DNA from: Cordia subcordata
Lineage: Eukaryota; Streptophyta; Magnoliopsida; Boraginales; Cordiaceae
Direction: 5' to 3'
Assembly: GCA_028554755.1 (NCBI GenBank)
Contig: JAPTOF010000002.1
Span: forward strand, 10,961,001-11,025,000
DNA length: 64,000 nucleotides
Shown: piece by piece, positions 1 to 12,022 of the stretch
Position numbering within the stretch: position 1 is the first letter of the stretch
How the letters are laid out: the number at the start of each line of letters is the position of its first letter
Position numbers and translations under genes: made by a program
Notes under the pieces: generated by a model
Databases searched by the model: none
What the model was told of the DNA's origin: nothing
The model's input: only the letters and a program-made list of their open reading frames with translations

Positions 1-4
1 TGGC

Positions 5-2110
5 ATGTCAGGTTTGCTGAACAGATGTATCATTATCCCAGATTTGCAAACATCTCCGACACAATCCATCAGTTTCATCTTCCAATTTCTATCCCCTCAA
101 CTTATCACTTCCTATGCACCTCAATTTGCATCATTTTATTCAAATTCACATTCGTCATCATCAAGTTCCATTTCATCTCAGCCTGTGCAGCCCTCATTAT
201 CTTGGTTTGCACAGTCAGTTCCTTCAAGCTCCAATCACTTTTCTCAATTGAATTCTCCTAGTTTCACTCCACCTACCTTCTCACAGTCTCCTTTACAATC
301 CAACATCAGGTTCTGTATCTCATCCCACTTCAGAGTCACTTTAACAACATCAAAATGTCTTACATCATTCCAGTCATCTTCATCATCATTTGCTAATTCA
401 TATCACTCTCCTACATCACAATTTAGACCTCCTACATCACATTTTGAACCTTTTCAAAAACTTGTTGTTGTGTCTTATCACCTCATGCTGATAAGGTTAA
501 AGACTAGATGTCTGCCACCACCATTGTACCAGCTTCATACTCTGATTATTACTCCTATCACTCATAAGCCTAGCAGTTACAAGGAAGCCTCTAAGCATCA
601 ATGTCAAGTCTAGGCTATGGCAGAAAAGTATAAATCTCTGTAGGATCAAGATACCTAGGAACTAGTTCCTCTGTCTTCAGGGAGACAACTTATTTGTTCA
701 AAATGGGTTTTCAAAATTAAAACTCATGCAAATGGGTTTATAACCAAGTACAAAGTAAGATTAGTTGCTAAAGGCTACTCACAGGAGTAGGGCATTAACT
801 AACAAGAGACTTTTAACCCAATAGTCAATAATCCTACAATTAGGACTATCATTTGCTTGGCATTACATTATAACTGGCCTCTTAAACAAATAGATATATC
901 CAATGCTTTTTACGAGGCACGTTGGATGAAGAAGTTTACAAGACTCAACTACGAGGCTTTAAGGATCTGACAAGGCCAAATCATGTCTGCAGGCTCAAAA
1001 AGTCTTTGTATGGCCTTAAACAAGCCCCCTGAGCATGGAAGTATAAGTTTTCCACTTTCTTACTAAGTCAGGGTTTTATTTCTAGCTCTGCATACATCTC
1101 ATTATTCATTCATAAATCATCTACTAATTTTACTCTTTTACTAGTCTATGTAAATGATATTATCATCACAAGTAGCAACTCTGCCTACATTTCTCAATTA
1201 CGGCGCATCATGGGAACGCTATTTGCAATGAAGAACCTTGGAATCCTGTCTTACTTCTTAGGAATAGAAGTCCAGAATACTTCTACAAGGCTTGTTCTCT
1301 ATCAAACAAAGTATGCCAAGCAAATCTTACATCAAGTAGGCATAACAGATTGTTCTACAGTCCAGACTCCATCTCCCACCAAAGCTACCTTGAAAGTAGC
1401 AGACCATTAGACACCCTATGCTAATGGGACACAGTTCAGAATCCTGGTTCGTGCTTTCCAATATATTAAAATGACTAGACCTGATCTTCAATTTGCCATT
1501 AATTCACTTTGGTAGAAAATGCATAACCCTACAGTTGCAAATTTTGGGGCATTAGAAAGAGTCTTAAGGTTTATAAAGTACGCTCTAGGACAAGGGCTGC
1601 TTTACAAGCCAGGAGATCTTAAACTTTAGGGTTTCAGTGACTCTGATTGGACTTCAGATACTGAAGACAGGAAGTCCACCAGTGGCTATGTCATCTATTT
1701 AAGACCTAATATCATCTCTTGGTCCTCCAAGAAGCAACATACAATTGCTAGATCTTCAACTGAGCCAGAGTATTGAGCCATGGCTTACTCAGCCTATGAG
1801 ATTATATGGCTTACCTATCTCTTAAAGGACTTGGCTATTCTTGTTGCAACTCCAATTTCACACTGTGACAACATTTCAGCTATGACCGTTACAGTTAATC
1901 CTATCTTTCATGCCAGGACCAAACATATTGAGATTGATTATCACTTTGTCAGGGAGAAAGTTGTTTCAAAAGCACTACAGTTATTCTATGTTTCTTCACA
2001 AAATTAAGTGGCAAAATTATTTACTAAAGCTCTACCTCAACATTAGTTTTCCTATCTCAAACACAAGCTTCCCTTGGTCACACTCCAAGTTCACCTTGAG
2101 GGGCGATGAT
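5..2110 (+). pseudogene. copia pol remnant (RT and RNase H)
   Basis: Recognisable pieces are the RT motif around LKKSLYGLKQAP (about 985-1030), the YVDD-box region where the sequence reads YVNDI (about 1146-1160), the segment MKNLGILSYFLGIEV (about 1228-1272) and the RNase H signature from SSGYVIYL through SWSSKKQHTIARSSTEPEY to KHIEIDYHFVREKV (about 1680-1965). Stops fall after QAP, after VADH, before KMHN, after DLKL and inside the EY.AMAY motif. The Asp-to-Asn change in the YVDD box removes a catalytic residue. The element is transcriptionally and enzymatically dead by inspection. Homology is by motif recognition only. Confidence 0.85.
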
Positions 2111-2342
2111 AAGGAATAGACTAGGAAGTTTCTAGAAGATTCTCTATGTAACTCTGATATGTGTTACTTAGGTTAGTTGTCAGCTAAGACTAAATATAAG
2201 TGTATTCAGAGAGATGAGGTGTACAGCTAAGAAGCAATTAGGAGTTAGTTACAAGACTGCTTATATAAACCTACCTCATGTGACAAATCATTAACTCAAT
2301 GAATGAAAACTGAAAATTCTCTCTCTCTATTCTCACTAATCA
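2107..2342 (+). repeat. 3' LTR of the first copia element
   Basis: The LTR starts TGATAAGGAATAG immediately after a purine-rich tract (cttgaggggcga). It contains a TATA-like stretch (gcttatataaacc near 2261-2273) and a CT-rich tail, and probably ends at a CA at 2341-2342. Its length (236 bp) and CT-rich end resemble the 229-233-bp LTRs of the other copia element. The 5' LTR is outside the window, so the right end is inferred from the TG...CA rule, and no target duplication can be checked. Confidence 0.6.
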
Positions 2343-5216
2343 TCTTTCTACTAAAATGCGTATCCTTAATTGGGATCTAAATCTTGTTAGACATTGTGAG
2401 TTCTTGCAGCAGCACCATTGAAAATAAGGACGATCTTTTTTTTTTAGTGTTCTCTTAGCAGAAGAATTTGGAAACAAGCTATTAAGAATACTCAAATAGC
2501 CATCAGAACCTATAATTGGGATCAAGTGATCACCCAGGTAGAAAGGAATTGCAAGAAGCAGTCACCAGCTGGTTCACTTTTGAAATTAGCTTTGGCTTCA
2601 TGTTTTTATCATCTTTAGCGTGAAAGAAATTGAAGGTTCCACAAATCCAGAATGCACATAGAAGAACAGTTGTTGTTAGAAAATAGATACTGATAAAGTG
2701 TAATTTGAAAGGAAAAAATTCAAAAATAAAATTAAGAAAATAAATAGTAGAACATACAATACTCAAAGAATGCAAAAAATGCAAAGAAATTGATCAAGTT
2801 TTGAATCAAATCCAATCTCCTTAAGGTTTTATTGCCCCGTACAGGTATAAACGATTTAACAACTCAAACATCCCAAGATAAAATGATCACACTCTTTCAT
2901 TTTGCAGCATTACAAAAAACGCAAGAACTGTGAACTAGAAATATGTAGAAACCCCTCTCCAAAATGTGCTTAACTAGATTGCTAAAATGGATGAGAAGTG
3001 TAGATAGATGAATGCAGAAGAAGTAAGAGCGTATGAATGAATGACCAGACTTCCCATTTTACAGGTATTTATAGAAGATAAACATCTGTTCAAACAGATG
3101 CCATTTGAACGATAAGGTGCCAAAAACACCTATTGGGATAGTACACAATTCTTGTGTCTAAACTGCAAAGTACATATCTTTTTTAATGATTGTTTCAGAA
3201 CATTGGAGTCTTCTCAGAACTGGCTATTAATATATTTAATAATAATAATAGTATATATAACTAAAATTCGCTTCCAACTTTGAATCTCAATTTCTCATTC
3301 ATATGCTATTTGTTTTGATCAAGTAAATACACGATAATAATCTACTCACAATGACGAATATTGTGAGATCCATTTTATTATACAAATGACAACAGTTGCT
3401 TGACACGATCAAGAATGATGTCCAAACCAAGATGTTGATAGGAAAAAAGTTTAAGAATACGTTGTTGTATCACCAAATTTGTAGGGATTGGCACTTAATC
3501 ACCATATTTGAGTAGGTTTCGAGTTGTTGTACATGCTTTTTGTTTTTGACGCTTCATCATAAGTCAATGGTATTTGTGAATGAGAAATAAATGCATAATA
3601 CTGCAGAGCCAAAAAAAAAAAAAGAACAAGCACTGTCCCCTGCGTATATATTAAACTCTATGTGCCAATTTGGAGAGTCGTTCCAAGCCAGTTCCTATTG
3701 AAATGAGTTTCAGGGGTAGACCATAGGTTCCACCTTTGCGTAATTAGTGGACATATCAAGTAATTGCTTCATTCTCTTGGTTCATCCTCGCTGCTCTCAA
3801 CTTCATGCTGCATAATTTTTAGACGATAATTGCTCTATTGTCTATTCTTTTCCTGTCGATTTACAACTTTAGGAACGATTATCTTGTATGGTTCATTCAA
3901 CATTTAAGGATCTTAATGCAGGCTGCTTATACTAAGCATTTGAAGTTCAAAATTGTTAGTTTTCGTGCCTATAATATTGGATCCTAAATTTTATTTTAAA
4001 TATTACTTTTTTGGGAAACAATATTTATTTTCAATTGCCTTAGTCTTTTATTTAGGAGTCCATGGTGCAATAGAAATAGGTGTATACTAGTTTTAAAACC
4101 CCTGCGATACACGGGCATACTGTTAATAAATTGTATATGACAATGAGCAGGATCATATCCACGAAGACTGGGTTGATTTAAATTCTTTGAAGACCAGGCA
4201 AATAAGAACAAGGGGAGTTTTAATAATTGAGTAATTTAGAAATTAATCAAACTAAAGCAAGAAAAAATAATTAAAAGCAAGGATTATAGTAGCAAAAAAA
4301 AATTTCTTAGGCCCAAAGGCCTATTTGATCTAATCGGACTGGCCTGTGAGACGACGACCAACATTATCTTAAGGCCACAGATTGAGAACTGAATGAATTT
4401 GTCTCGCTTGTAGCTTTTCCATTTTCTGCTTCCTTCTTTAGATTACAGCTTCTCATGTTTGAAGTGTTTGCTCTAGTCTTAGGATTATGTCCAATAATCA
4501 ATGTAACACTTACGGTATTTCTGGTTTTTGCAGGCTCGGGAAAAGCATGCTTAATGGTCTTTTGCTAGTTAACTGCTTCTGTCATCCTCTCTCTAGGTTC
4601 TCATATGCTGCACTATCAGAAAAGATCATTTGGGAATGGAGATTCAATCAAGTGTTGCTCATTATTTTAGTGAAAGGAACATCTAAAGGAAAGCAGTTAC
4701 CTTCTCTTTATCTGTCTAGGACACTGCGTTTACCATCATCATCTTCTCTACAATAGAATACTAGCAGCAGTGCAAAACGATAAAATGATAAATTTATCGC
4801 AGAACTTTTTACTCATTGGGCTGCAAAGAAATGAAGAGGAGGGGATGAAAGTACTACTATGGCAAAAGAAGAATACTTCTCTGCAGAGAAGACAGCAGGG
4901 TGAGCATGAGATGGCAAGTGATGGCTTCAAATATAAGTACTTAAAAGTGGTATATATATAGACTCATGCTGATAGTGCCACTACAAAGACTCATTTCGAT
5001 TGGGCCACCACAGCTCGTGACTCAAATTAAAGCATCTTTGTAATAACTCCGATAATTACGGATCTTGCTCAGTCATTGTTTCTCCCATTTCTCGTAGCTA
5101 AAAGGTGCCTTTCCTGTTTTCTTCTCTTAACTTGTGAACATTGAACTGAAAATTGGAAAGCTGAAAGTTTTCAGTTTATTGAGGCAACAGAACAGTAAAA
5201 GTATGATTGCAGAATT
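2343..5216. other. intergenic DNA, no gene recognised
   Basis: Only short reading frames occur here and none shows a known domain, signal peptide or codon bias I can defend. There is a poly-A run near 3609-3621 and generally AT-rich sequence. Fragments of old transposons are likely but I recognise none. Confidence 0.5.
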
Positions 5217-5290
5217 ATGAAGGGATGTAAAAGCGCCGGAAGCTTATTAATTGCACATGGAACTACTAATACAAGTGGCACTATCAGAAT

Positions 5291-6166
5291 TTACAAGGTC
5301 AACGCTCGAAGCACTAGAGCAATGAGCAGCGCTAAACGTATCGTACAAACCACAATAAAAAACAAAATGCTACTCGGAGTGCTCGGGGACTCAAAGTTGC
5401 GGGTGGCAACTTCCCATCCTTCGATGGCATAAATGGATGACCCGTTTACGTTGGATGCCCAGAACCCGACATGCATGAAAGGCTTAAAATTCAACGGATG
5501 CCGATACACATCGACAATAAGATGTGGCTTTTTTGTTCGATTGAACTCGGATTCAGTTAATTCCACCGAGGTTTCCTTACTTTTATCGTCGTAGTCAATC
5601 CAAGCCGTGAATTTGTACTTAGTCTTGGTTGCACGGCCTCTTCTCATCACGCGAGTATCTCGTTTAAAATCTGAGTTGACATTGGCGCAAAGGTAATCCA
5701 AATGCAAGTTAATTTCAGGTGTCCACGCAAAGGGAACCTCTCAAAATTGCACTGCGAAAAACGTGTCTGATCGCATGTCCAGAGGATCCATAGGCTTCTT
5801 CATGTCTCCCTCGCAAATATCAAACGAACGTTTATTTGAAGTAATCAAAAAAACAATCCCTTCACCTGGTTCACTACCACTGACACTGAAAGAGACCTGG
5901 ATCGAGAAAGAACCAACAGCTTTGCTTGATGGATCAATAAAACGGATTGGGTGGTCGTAGAATGCTCCACCAACCCCTGATGTTACTGCAACAGACGGAG
6001 ATGACGTACAATACCGTTCCCGAGTAAGATAGATCACATTATCTTTGAACGAAGCAAATGCATCATCATATACATCGACGTGCTTTGGGAGTATAGTATA
6101 TCGCCTCTCTGAGATCTCTGACAATGAATTAATGATGAATAAGCAGAAGAAAAGAAATCTAAGCAT
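5291..6166 (-). pseudogene. second L-type lectin, in frame with the first, interrupted by TGA
   Basis: From Met at 6164-6166 the frame encodes its own signal-peptide-like start (MLRFLFFCLFIINSLS), then lectin motifs GVGGAFYDHPIRFID and GIVFLITSNKRSF. At 5741-5743 an in-frame TGA follows FFAVQF. After it the same frame continues open to 5291 with YKFTAWIDYDD and MHVGFWASN, ending in a hydrophobic tail. The position equivalent to the metal-binding EFD...DNH loop of lectin 1 is not conserved (Gln replaces Glu and the DNH is absent), so this domain would not bind metal or sugar in the usual way. It is either a pseudogene or a truncated protein. An alternative is that an unseen intron removes the TGA. 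Confidence 0.7.
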
Positions 6167-7198
6167 CTTGCTCGTCTCACCTGCCCTCACAAGTTTTTTC
6201 CTCGCTACAATTGCAATGACAAAGAGCACAGCAAAGCCTCCCAAACCAATGCCTATTACCAGGGCTCTTTTATTCATATCGTGTGCGACAGAAACAATAC
6301 TCATATCACTCACATCCCCTGGGAAACACACCAAACAATCCCCTTCTCCAGCTTTATCCATCGGCATCGTCATCGCGGATGGAATCATCCTAAAAGTCTT
6401 GAACCGCCATCGGTTGATAGTATTAACTGCCGAGCCTCTCCCATTTGATGCAGAAAAGCCAACATGCATGAATCCTTTGAATTGCTTAGACAGATCAACC
6501 TGAGCAGCAAGAACAGGACTAGCGGGCCTAATCTGTGAATAATCCAACCATACCCTGATCATCTTCTCTGCATCTCTATACTCAATCCAAGCATTCATTT
6601 CTTTGCCACTCTTAAGATCAACCCCTCTGGAAACAGCATCAACAGCAGCCAAAGACTTCAGCTTATCGACGTCAACAGAGATATGGTTATCGTTGATATC
6701 ATCAGGACTCGGATTGTAATTTGTATCAAACTCCACTGCAACAAAAGGATCTTGGGTTTCCAAGGCCTGTTCTGGCAGCCCCATGTGGCCATCAGTGAGG
6801 CTGAAAGAACCTCTGTTGGAAGTGATCAGAAACGCGAGGCCGTCGCCGCAAGAGCAAGCAGGAGAAGGGATGATCTCAAAGGAGAAACTGCATAAAAAGG
6901 AGGCTGCGGCATTGGTCGAAGAATCAAGAAAACGAATCGGGTTCCTGTAAAACGCTCTGCCAACACCGGAAATCGATGTTGCGTCAGTAGAATGTGATGC
7001 TGCTGGTGGTTCAGGTGGTGGAGGAGAGGCGGCGCAGCTGTGTTCTTGAGTGAGGCTAATGGAGTTGTTTGAGAAAGAAGCATCACCAAAGACGGTTACA
7101 TTGGTTGCAGGCAAGAAACGGAGAGATAAAGATGGTGAAGAGTGAGTTAGGAGAAACAGGAAAAGAAACAAGCAGCGTTTGAAGTAATTCAGATGCAT
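5741..7198 (-). CDS. L-type (legume) lectin-domain membrane protein, fused to the start of a second lectin
   Basis: The ATG at 7196-7198 opens a signal peptide (residues about 1-26) followed by a legume-lectin beta-sandwich domain (about 28-270). Visible family marks are GVGRAFYRNPIRF, GDGLAFLITSN, VAVEFDTN with Glu156 and Asp158, the metal-loop motif NDNHISVDVD (170-178) and MHVGFSASNGRG (244-255). These match plant lectins that bind Ca/Mn and sugars. A transmembrane helix follows (about 312-332) ending in ARKK. No kinase domain follows, unlike lectin receptor kinases. The frame then runs without a stop into a second lectin starting at residue 345, ending at TGA 5741-5743. The product is likely plasma-membrane, with an extracellular lectin. 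Glycan specificity cannot be read from sequence. It resembles kinase-less lectin-like proteins of plants, but the exact orthologue is uncertain. Confidence 0.8.
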   Translation of the reverse strand: MHLNYFKRCLFLFLFLLTHSSPSLSLRFLPATNVTVFGDASFSNNSISLTQEHSCAASPPPPEPPAASHSTDATSISGVGRAFYRNPIRFLDSSTNAAASFLCSFSFEIIPSPACSCGDGLAFLITSNRGSFSLTDGHMGLPEQALETQDPFVAVEFDTNYNPSPDDINDNHISVDVDKLKSLAAVDAVSRGVDLKSGKEMNAWIEYRDAEKMIRVWLDYSQIRPASPVLAAQVDLSKQFKGFMHVGFSASNGRGSAVNTINRWRFKTFRMIPSAMTMPMDKAGEGDCLVCFPGDVSDMSIVSVAHDMNKRALVIGIGLGGFAVLFVIAIVARKKLVRAGETSKMLRFLFFCLFIINSLSEISERRYTILPKHVDVYDDAFASFKDNVIYLTRERYCTSSPSVAVTSGVGGAFYDHPIRFIDPSSKAVGSFSIQVSFSVSGSEPGEGIVFLITSNKRSFDICEGDMKKPMDPLDMRSDTFFAVQF

Positions 7199-7309
7199 TG
7201 TAGAAGCTTTTCTGTGAAATGCTTTTCAGAAGATTCTTGAAGAATTTTCAGAGATTTCTTGGGAGAAAGAAGGATTAGAATCAGAATAGAAGAGATAAGA
7301 TATTTCTAA

Positions 7310-7319
7310 CTATTTATAG
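7310..7319 (-). promoter_or_regulatory. TATA box of the lectin gene
   Basis: The minus strand reads gctataaata here, a good plant TATA box about 112 bases upstream of the lectin ATG. That leaves a 5' leader of roughly 80 nt. This is inference from position and consensus; no transcript data are available. Confidence 0.5.
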
Positions 7320-7329
7320 CATTACTACT

Positions 7330-9920
7330 TGAGAATCTTTTCTAGCCAGCTATGCTCTCAACTCCTTTAACTACCTTGAAGTGCTCCTAACTATCTGATG
7401 ATCTCAACTGCTTGCCGGCTGAGCTGGCAAGAAATTGATCTTGTAGTGGGGTTTGATACGCGTCGTGTTTTTTTTTCTCCCGCAGAAATGAAGTGGTCTT
7501 GGTATTTAAATTGAAAGCAAGAATGAGACTAGTTAGAATGGGAAAAAGAAAAGAAAGAAAAATATATTTTCTGCTATTGGCTTATTGTTTTCTTGCCCAT
7601 TTAAGTATACTCTATGATTATTATAAGATTACATATACTTATGAAAGTTGAGGTCAGAATTTTAATTTTAATTTAGATACACCTCTTTAAAACGATAAAA
7701 GCTGAAAACTTTAATACATGTAATATCAATAATAATTTCATAGTAGTGTCACAATGGTTGCTATATGGTCGCCGTCTCATTTCGTATTCTCATAAATTGC
7801 ATAGGGGTTAATTAGGATCTTGCATTTTCAGTCTTGCTTGTGGAATTGTACCTAATTCTACTATGAAATTATTTTCAGATGAAGCTCATTGTTGGGTTGC
7901 ATTGCATGATTGTGATCGCTTCTTCTATTAATTATACAATCATCCAAGGAAGCAATTACTTAGAAGTAAGCATCTTTTTGGTTTTACCTAAAAACGTTCT
8001 AATCAAGACTAGCTTTGATTAAAGGATTTGAATCAACTTATAGCACTATAATGATGTTAGTATTACAAGCGAGATTAATCATTTATAGAAAAGAGCAAAA
8101 GGATCAAGTGTACCCGTTTTTCTTTGATTGAAGTGGGGTCACCAATTGTTTATCACTATTCTAGCACGATCATGAATCGAACAATTTTCCCCTTTTATTT
8201 GCGAAAAATACATAATATAGAAAAGAGTTTATGTTAAAAATAATATATAGGAGCCACCATCAATAGTGGCTCTAAAAGGAAAAGCTCTAAAGGCTCTAGA
8301 AAAGAAAGCTCTAAAGTTAACTCATGATCTTTGGTTTTAATTATTTTTTTTTTTCAAAATTTCTGTAATTTAAATCAACTGATGACTTTTTCTTTTTTTT
8401 TTCTTTTCTTATGTTTCGATTGATTGTTTGAGATAATATTTACCAAATAGTTTGTGTAGTTTAATCACTTATAAATTGACAAATTTTACATATTGGTTAT
8501 TGTTTTAATTTATGTATAATGACTAGAATCTTTTATCTTAATTTGAATTGTATTTGTTATATGTTAAATAAGGCATAAATGGGAGGGATAAATGTCTAAA
8601 AAAATTAATTTTTGAGAAATATTTATACCTAGGGTAACGAATACTTAAATAACACACAAAATCATCCAAATGACCTAATTGAACTTAGATTAACGAAGAA
8701 GATTTACCACTAGATTAATTACCTTATAAAATTTCATGAGACATATATATCTAATAATTATTTAGAATGAGTGATTATTTAATGATTTTAAAATATAAAA
8801 TCATGTAGATAACAATTATAAAAATACATTTTATTTTAGTTACTTATTTACCTCATTTTTACATTTATGTATTAATATAATTTTTATTATGAATTTTCTA
8901 TTATATATTTTATTGTAATTTTTTACAATTTTTATAAAAAATTATACAAAATGATTGTAATTAAACAATATTTATTTCTTCCTTTTTCCCTCTAATTTCC
9001 AACGTAGTTACTAATTCAAAGTTGGTGTATTTGGTTATCGTGAAAATGGACTAATAGCTACTTCTTTTTGTGTCGATGAAAGAAAATCAACCTTGTTAAT
9101 CTTTTAATAGATATGGAGACTAGAAGGTTTTTTTTCTTTTAAATAATAGTAAACTTGTACTAATTAATCCAAAAAAATTGTTGGTTGAAGTGATATTAGT
9201 TCCATCCCGTAACGAGGATAACAAAAGTTTAAAATTCAAGAAGCGCACTTGTTGGAAAAAGACTTTTTCCTTCTCTACTCCACACTCAATAAAATTTAAT
9301 ATCAAGTCTAATATCACTTGAAATACGCCAGTTGAATGTCAAAAAAATTATTAAATAAGATTATATTAATCAATTAAATTCATTTAAGATTTATAAATTT
9401 CATAATGCAACAGCATACCATAACTCATGCAGTTATATTCCACCATCAATAAGACCAAATAATTGATATTTGTGATGGAAAGAGAATATATTAAAATTAG
9501 AATCTTTGTATTCATGATGTGTTGCTATCCCCAATCATATCAAGCAGCCAAATTCGCTGTAGTGGAGTTCGAAATTCTTGTGTAAATTGGTAGCATTTGA
9601 AACTCTTATCCATTTTTAACCAATATTTATGACATCCAAAACCTATTACTTTAAAATTCTCAACTTAATTTGAATCTACGACTACATATATTGTCTCTGT
9701 ACTCGTTGGTGGCAACCTTTTTTTTTTTTCCAGAGAAAGCTAAGTTGGTAAAGAATTTATGTGACATGGAATCGCAGAATTGGAGAAAGCCCGTAGTTTG
9801 CAAACTAATCTACATAAAAATTCACTTCCTTAAAAATGTCTCCCGTTGAATCTAGGCTTATCTTTGAGAATTTGTTTGCAATTCTCTACAAGTGATCTAA
9901 ACTATCTAAATGGTTGTCTT
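7330..9920. other. intergenic AT-rich DNA, no gene recognised
   Basis: No reading frame of interest on either strand. Sequence is strongly AT-rich (especially 8500-8960) with poly-T and poly-A runs. Short reading frames such as 9120-9317 lack any recognisable domain. Confidence 0.5.
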
Positions 9921-10658
9921 AGGACTTATTCAGCAAATTTAGCGGTTAGGGTAGTTGATATCTATTTGGATAGTTGATAGCTAATGTATTTTAGTTGTTA
10001 ACTAATAGCTGTTTAATTAGGTGATTGAATAAAATGTGGCTGATAAAATTAGCTGTTAGATTAGTTGATAAATGTAAAATATCATAAAAAGTGATTGATA
10101 TCATATTATTATTATTGTTGATGTTATGATAATCATAATTATTATTACTATTATAGGGATAAGATAATATAATTTCCAATTAAATAATTATTTTTATAAT
10201 CATATTTTAATATTAAAATATAACTATTTTTTTATAAAACATTATTATTAATATTATAAAACTTAACTTTAATAGATTCAAAATTATTTTGTCAAAAAAT
10301 ACTAATAAAACTTATAACTTTAGTAATGTTGATTATATAGAATTTGAAATTTATTTTTATATTATTTCTTATTTATATTTATGAAAGAAAAGGTAAAAAT
10401 ATAGAGAGATTAGAGAAAGAATAGAAAAACGACAAAAAAAATGCAAAAAAGATAGAATTGCCAAAAATAAAAATAAAAAACTAAAAGCTACATAAAAGGC
10501 TAAAATTTTTAGGTTTTAAGAAACGCTAGTTATAACGCTAAAAGCTATCTGAAACGCTACTTAAAACGCTAGTTTACCGAACAATAATAATTTTAAAAAA
10601 TAGTGTTTTAACTGGTTAAAATACTAAAAGTTACTCAAAAAGTTATTGCCGGACACGC
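9921..10658. mobile_element. hAT-like MITE, family C copy 1
   Basis: This block matches, on the opposite strand, the block at about 33535-34337. Both share the subterminal sequence cagcaaatttagc, repeated agttgatagctg units, an internal run of TTA/TAA triplets followed by tgatatcat, and a distal half rich in AAAAG and aacgctaaaagct. The termini are ttattcagcaaa on the left and ttgccggac on the right, forming an imperfect inverted repeat. There is no coding capacity. The hAT assignment is an inference from the GGGCCTATT-like ends. A target duplication is not clear in this copy. Confidence 0.6.
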
Positions 10659-10680
10659 AGTTAACCCTTTGATCCATAAA

Positions 10681-10830
10681 CAAAGAAAGGCTGAGTTAGT
10701 CTCAACTTCCAACTCCATGATACCTTTCCTATGTGCAAATTTTAAACCTTCTTAAAGAACTACAAGTTCCACTCTATTGTCTGAAGCAACTCTCGCATTC
10801 ATAGTGAAGGCAACCTCTACATCTCCACAC
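10681..10830 (-). pseudogene. RNase H-like fragment of a non-LTR element
   Basis: On the minus strand one frame reads ASDNRVELVVL, a stop, then EGLKFAHRKGIMELEVETNS. This resembles the plant reverse-transcriptase-like RNase H motif (ELxAL..GLxxAxxxGxxxLxVExDS). It is short and broken by a stop, so it is at best a relic of a LINE or of a host gene carrying that domain. The adjacent reading frame at 10887-11162 is unassigned. Confidence 0.35.
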
Positions 10831-11162
10831 AACCTTTTAATACACTAACTCCACTATTACTATCCGAAATTCTTAAGAAGTCTCCATCAAAACGAATTAT
10901 TAATGCTCTCTTGAAAGGAGCCATGACCTTCATATCCATTTCTTAATTTCTTTGATGGTAAATTCGAACGTCTATACGAATAAAAACCACTTTCAAGCAA
11001 AGATTCGAGGTTGATTAAACCAATTTCGAAATTTGTCCAGCCCAAATGACAGTCCTTTAAGGGAGACCCACACATCATACATAAACAATTTGTGTTAAAT
11101 CTCACGTTGTGAAGGAGTTGATTTTGGCCTAACAATAATTGGTAACTGTGAGTTTGGATCAA

Positions 11163-12020
11163 ATGTATTTCACAAAATTTTGTTGAATTATTTACAAATT
11201 TAATTTTTTTTAATGTTTGGTAGCAGTTTTTAAAATATAAAATTTATTTTGAATTTCAAGATTTGCAAATCTTGGATTTCCTTATGCTTTACTCAAATTT
11301 TATCTCAATTGGTGGAATTTGTAATTTCATGAAATACAAATCTAAAATAAATCTTATAAAGATAAAAATATCCCTATAATTATTTATATAATATCATATT
11401 ACTATGTATAAGCTACAACTTTCATTGTTAGTCATTGTCTTGTAAACTCGTATATTACTCATCCAAAGATCATCCTTAATTGATAATTTTCTTATAAAAT
11501 TTATGTAATTTCTATGTTCCATAAAAATTACAATAACAAAAATAATAACAAAAAATATTTTAACAAAAGGCTATTTAAGTAAAATATACATATTAATTTC
11601 AATTCAACTTGTGTTCCAAACACAATTTGATTTACAATTGATAAAATTCACTTAAAATTATTTTATAGATCTAAATAAAAGAATTTATTTGGAAATGCAA
11701 GTCCTCATGGAATTTATTTTATTTCATTTATAAATAAAATTAATTCTATACTATTAGTGCTTTTGAATACTATGTAAAGGATTCTATTCACTTCGTTTGT
11801 CTTTTCCGTCATATATATGTAATTTATGGGCAGAGAGGGAGAGAGAAGTGTACCTTTGACTGCTTAAAGATTTGAATTCTCGCCAGGAGTGAGGGAAGTG
11901 AGGGAGAATATAGCAAAGCAAGATATCTTGACGTTTAAAAAAAAAAAGGAAGGCCGAATATATGTGGAGGATATGGGGGGTTAAAGTTCCACAACACAAA
12001 CATTGTTTCAAATATATGTA
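11163..12020. other. AT-rich intergenic DNA
   Basis: No gene seen. The stretch from about 11205 (aatgtttggta) to about 11620 (gtgttccaaacac) has loosely matched ends and could be another small transposon, but I cannot define termini. A short frame at 11784-12011 has no recognisable feature. Confidence 0.4.
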
Positions 12021-12022
12021 GG

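Larger units (their letters stand above)
1..2342 (+). mobile_element. Ty1/copia retrotransposon, 3' part, degenerate
   Basis: This is the 3' portion of a copia LTR retrotransposon whose 5' part lies outside the window. Reading along the plus strand one meets a serine-rich linker between integrase and reverse transcriptase (about 5-613), reverse transcriptase (about 660-1450), RNase H (about 1600-2030), a polypurine tract (around 2098-2106) and a 3' LTR. The pol order RT then RNase H directly before the LTR is the copia arrangement. The frame is interrupted by several stop codons and shifts, so no protein is made. The linker and RT are related to those of the second copia element at 19285-24257, but the LTRs differ. 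Confidence 0.85.

Noticed and set aside
5..613. Serine-rich 202-residue frame that looks like a novel secreted protein
   Set aside because: It is the linker between integrase and RT of a copia element; the following sequence is RT and RNase H in the same direction, and a similar linker occurs in the copia at 20930-21469.
6045..6503. 152-residue plus-strand frame opposite the lectin
   Set aside because: Antisense shadow of the lectin coding sequence.
10887..11162. 91-residue minus-strand frame next to the RNase H relic
   Set aside because: Could belong to the same dead element but I recognise no motif, so I do not call it a gene.
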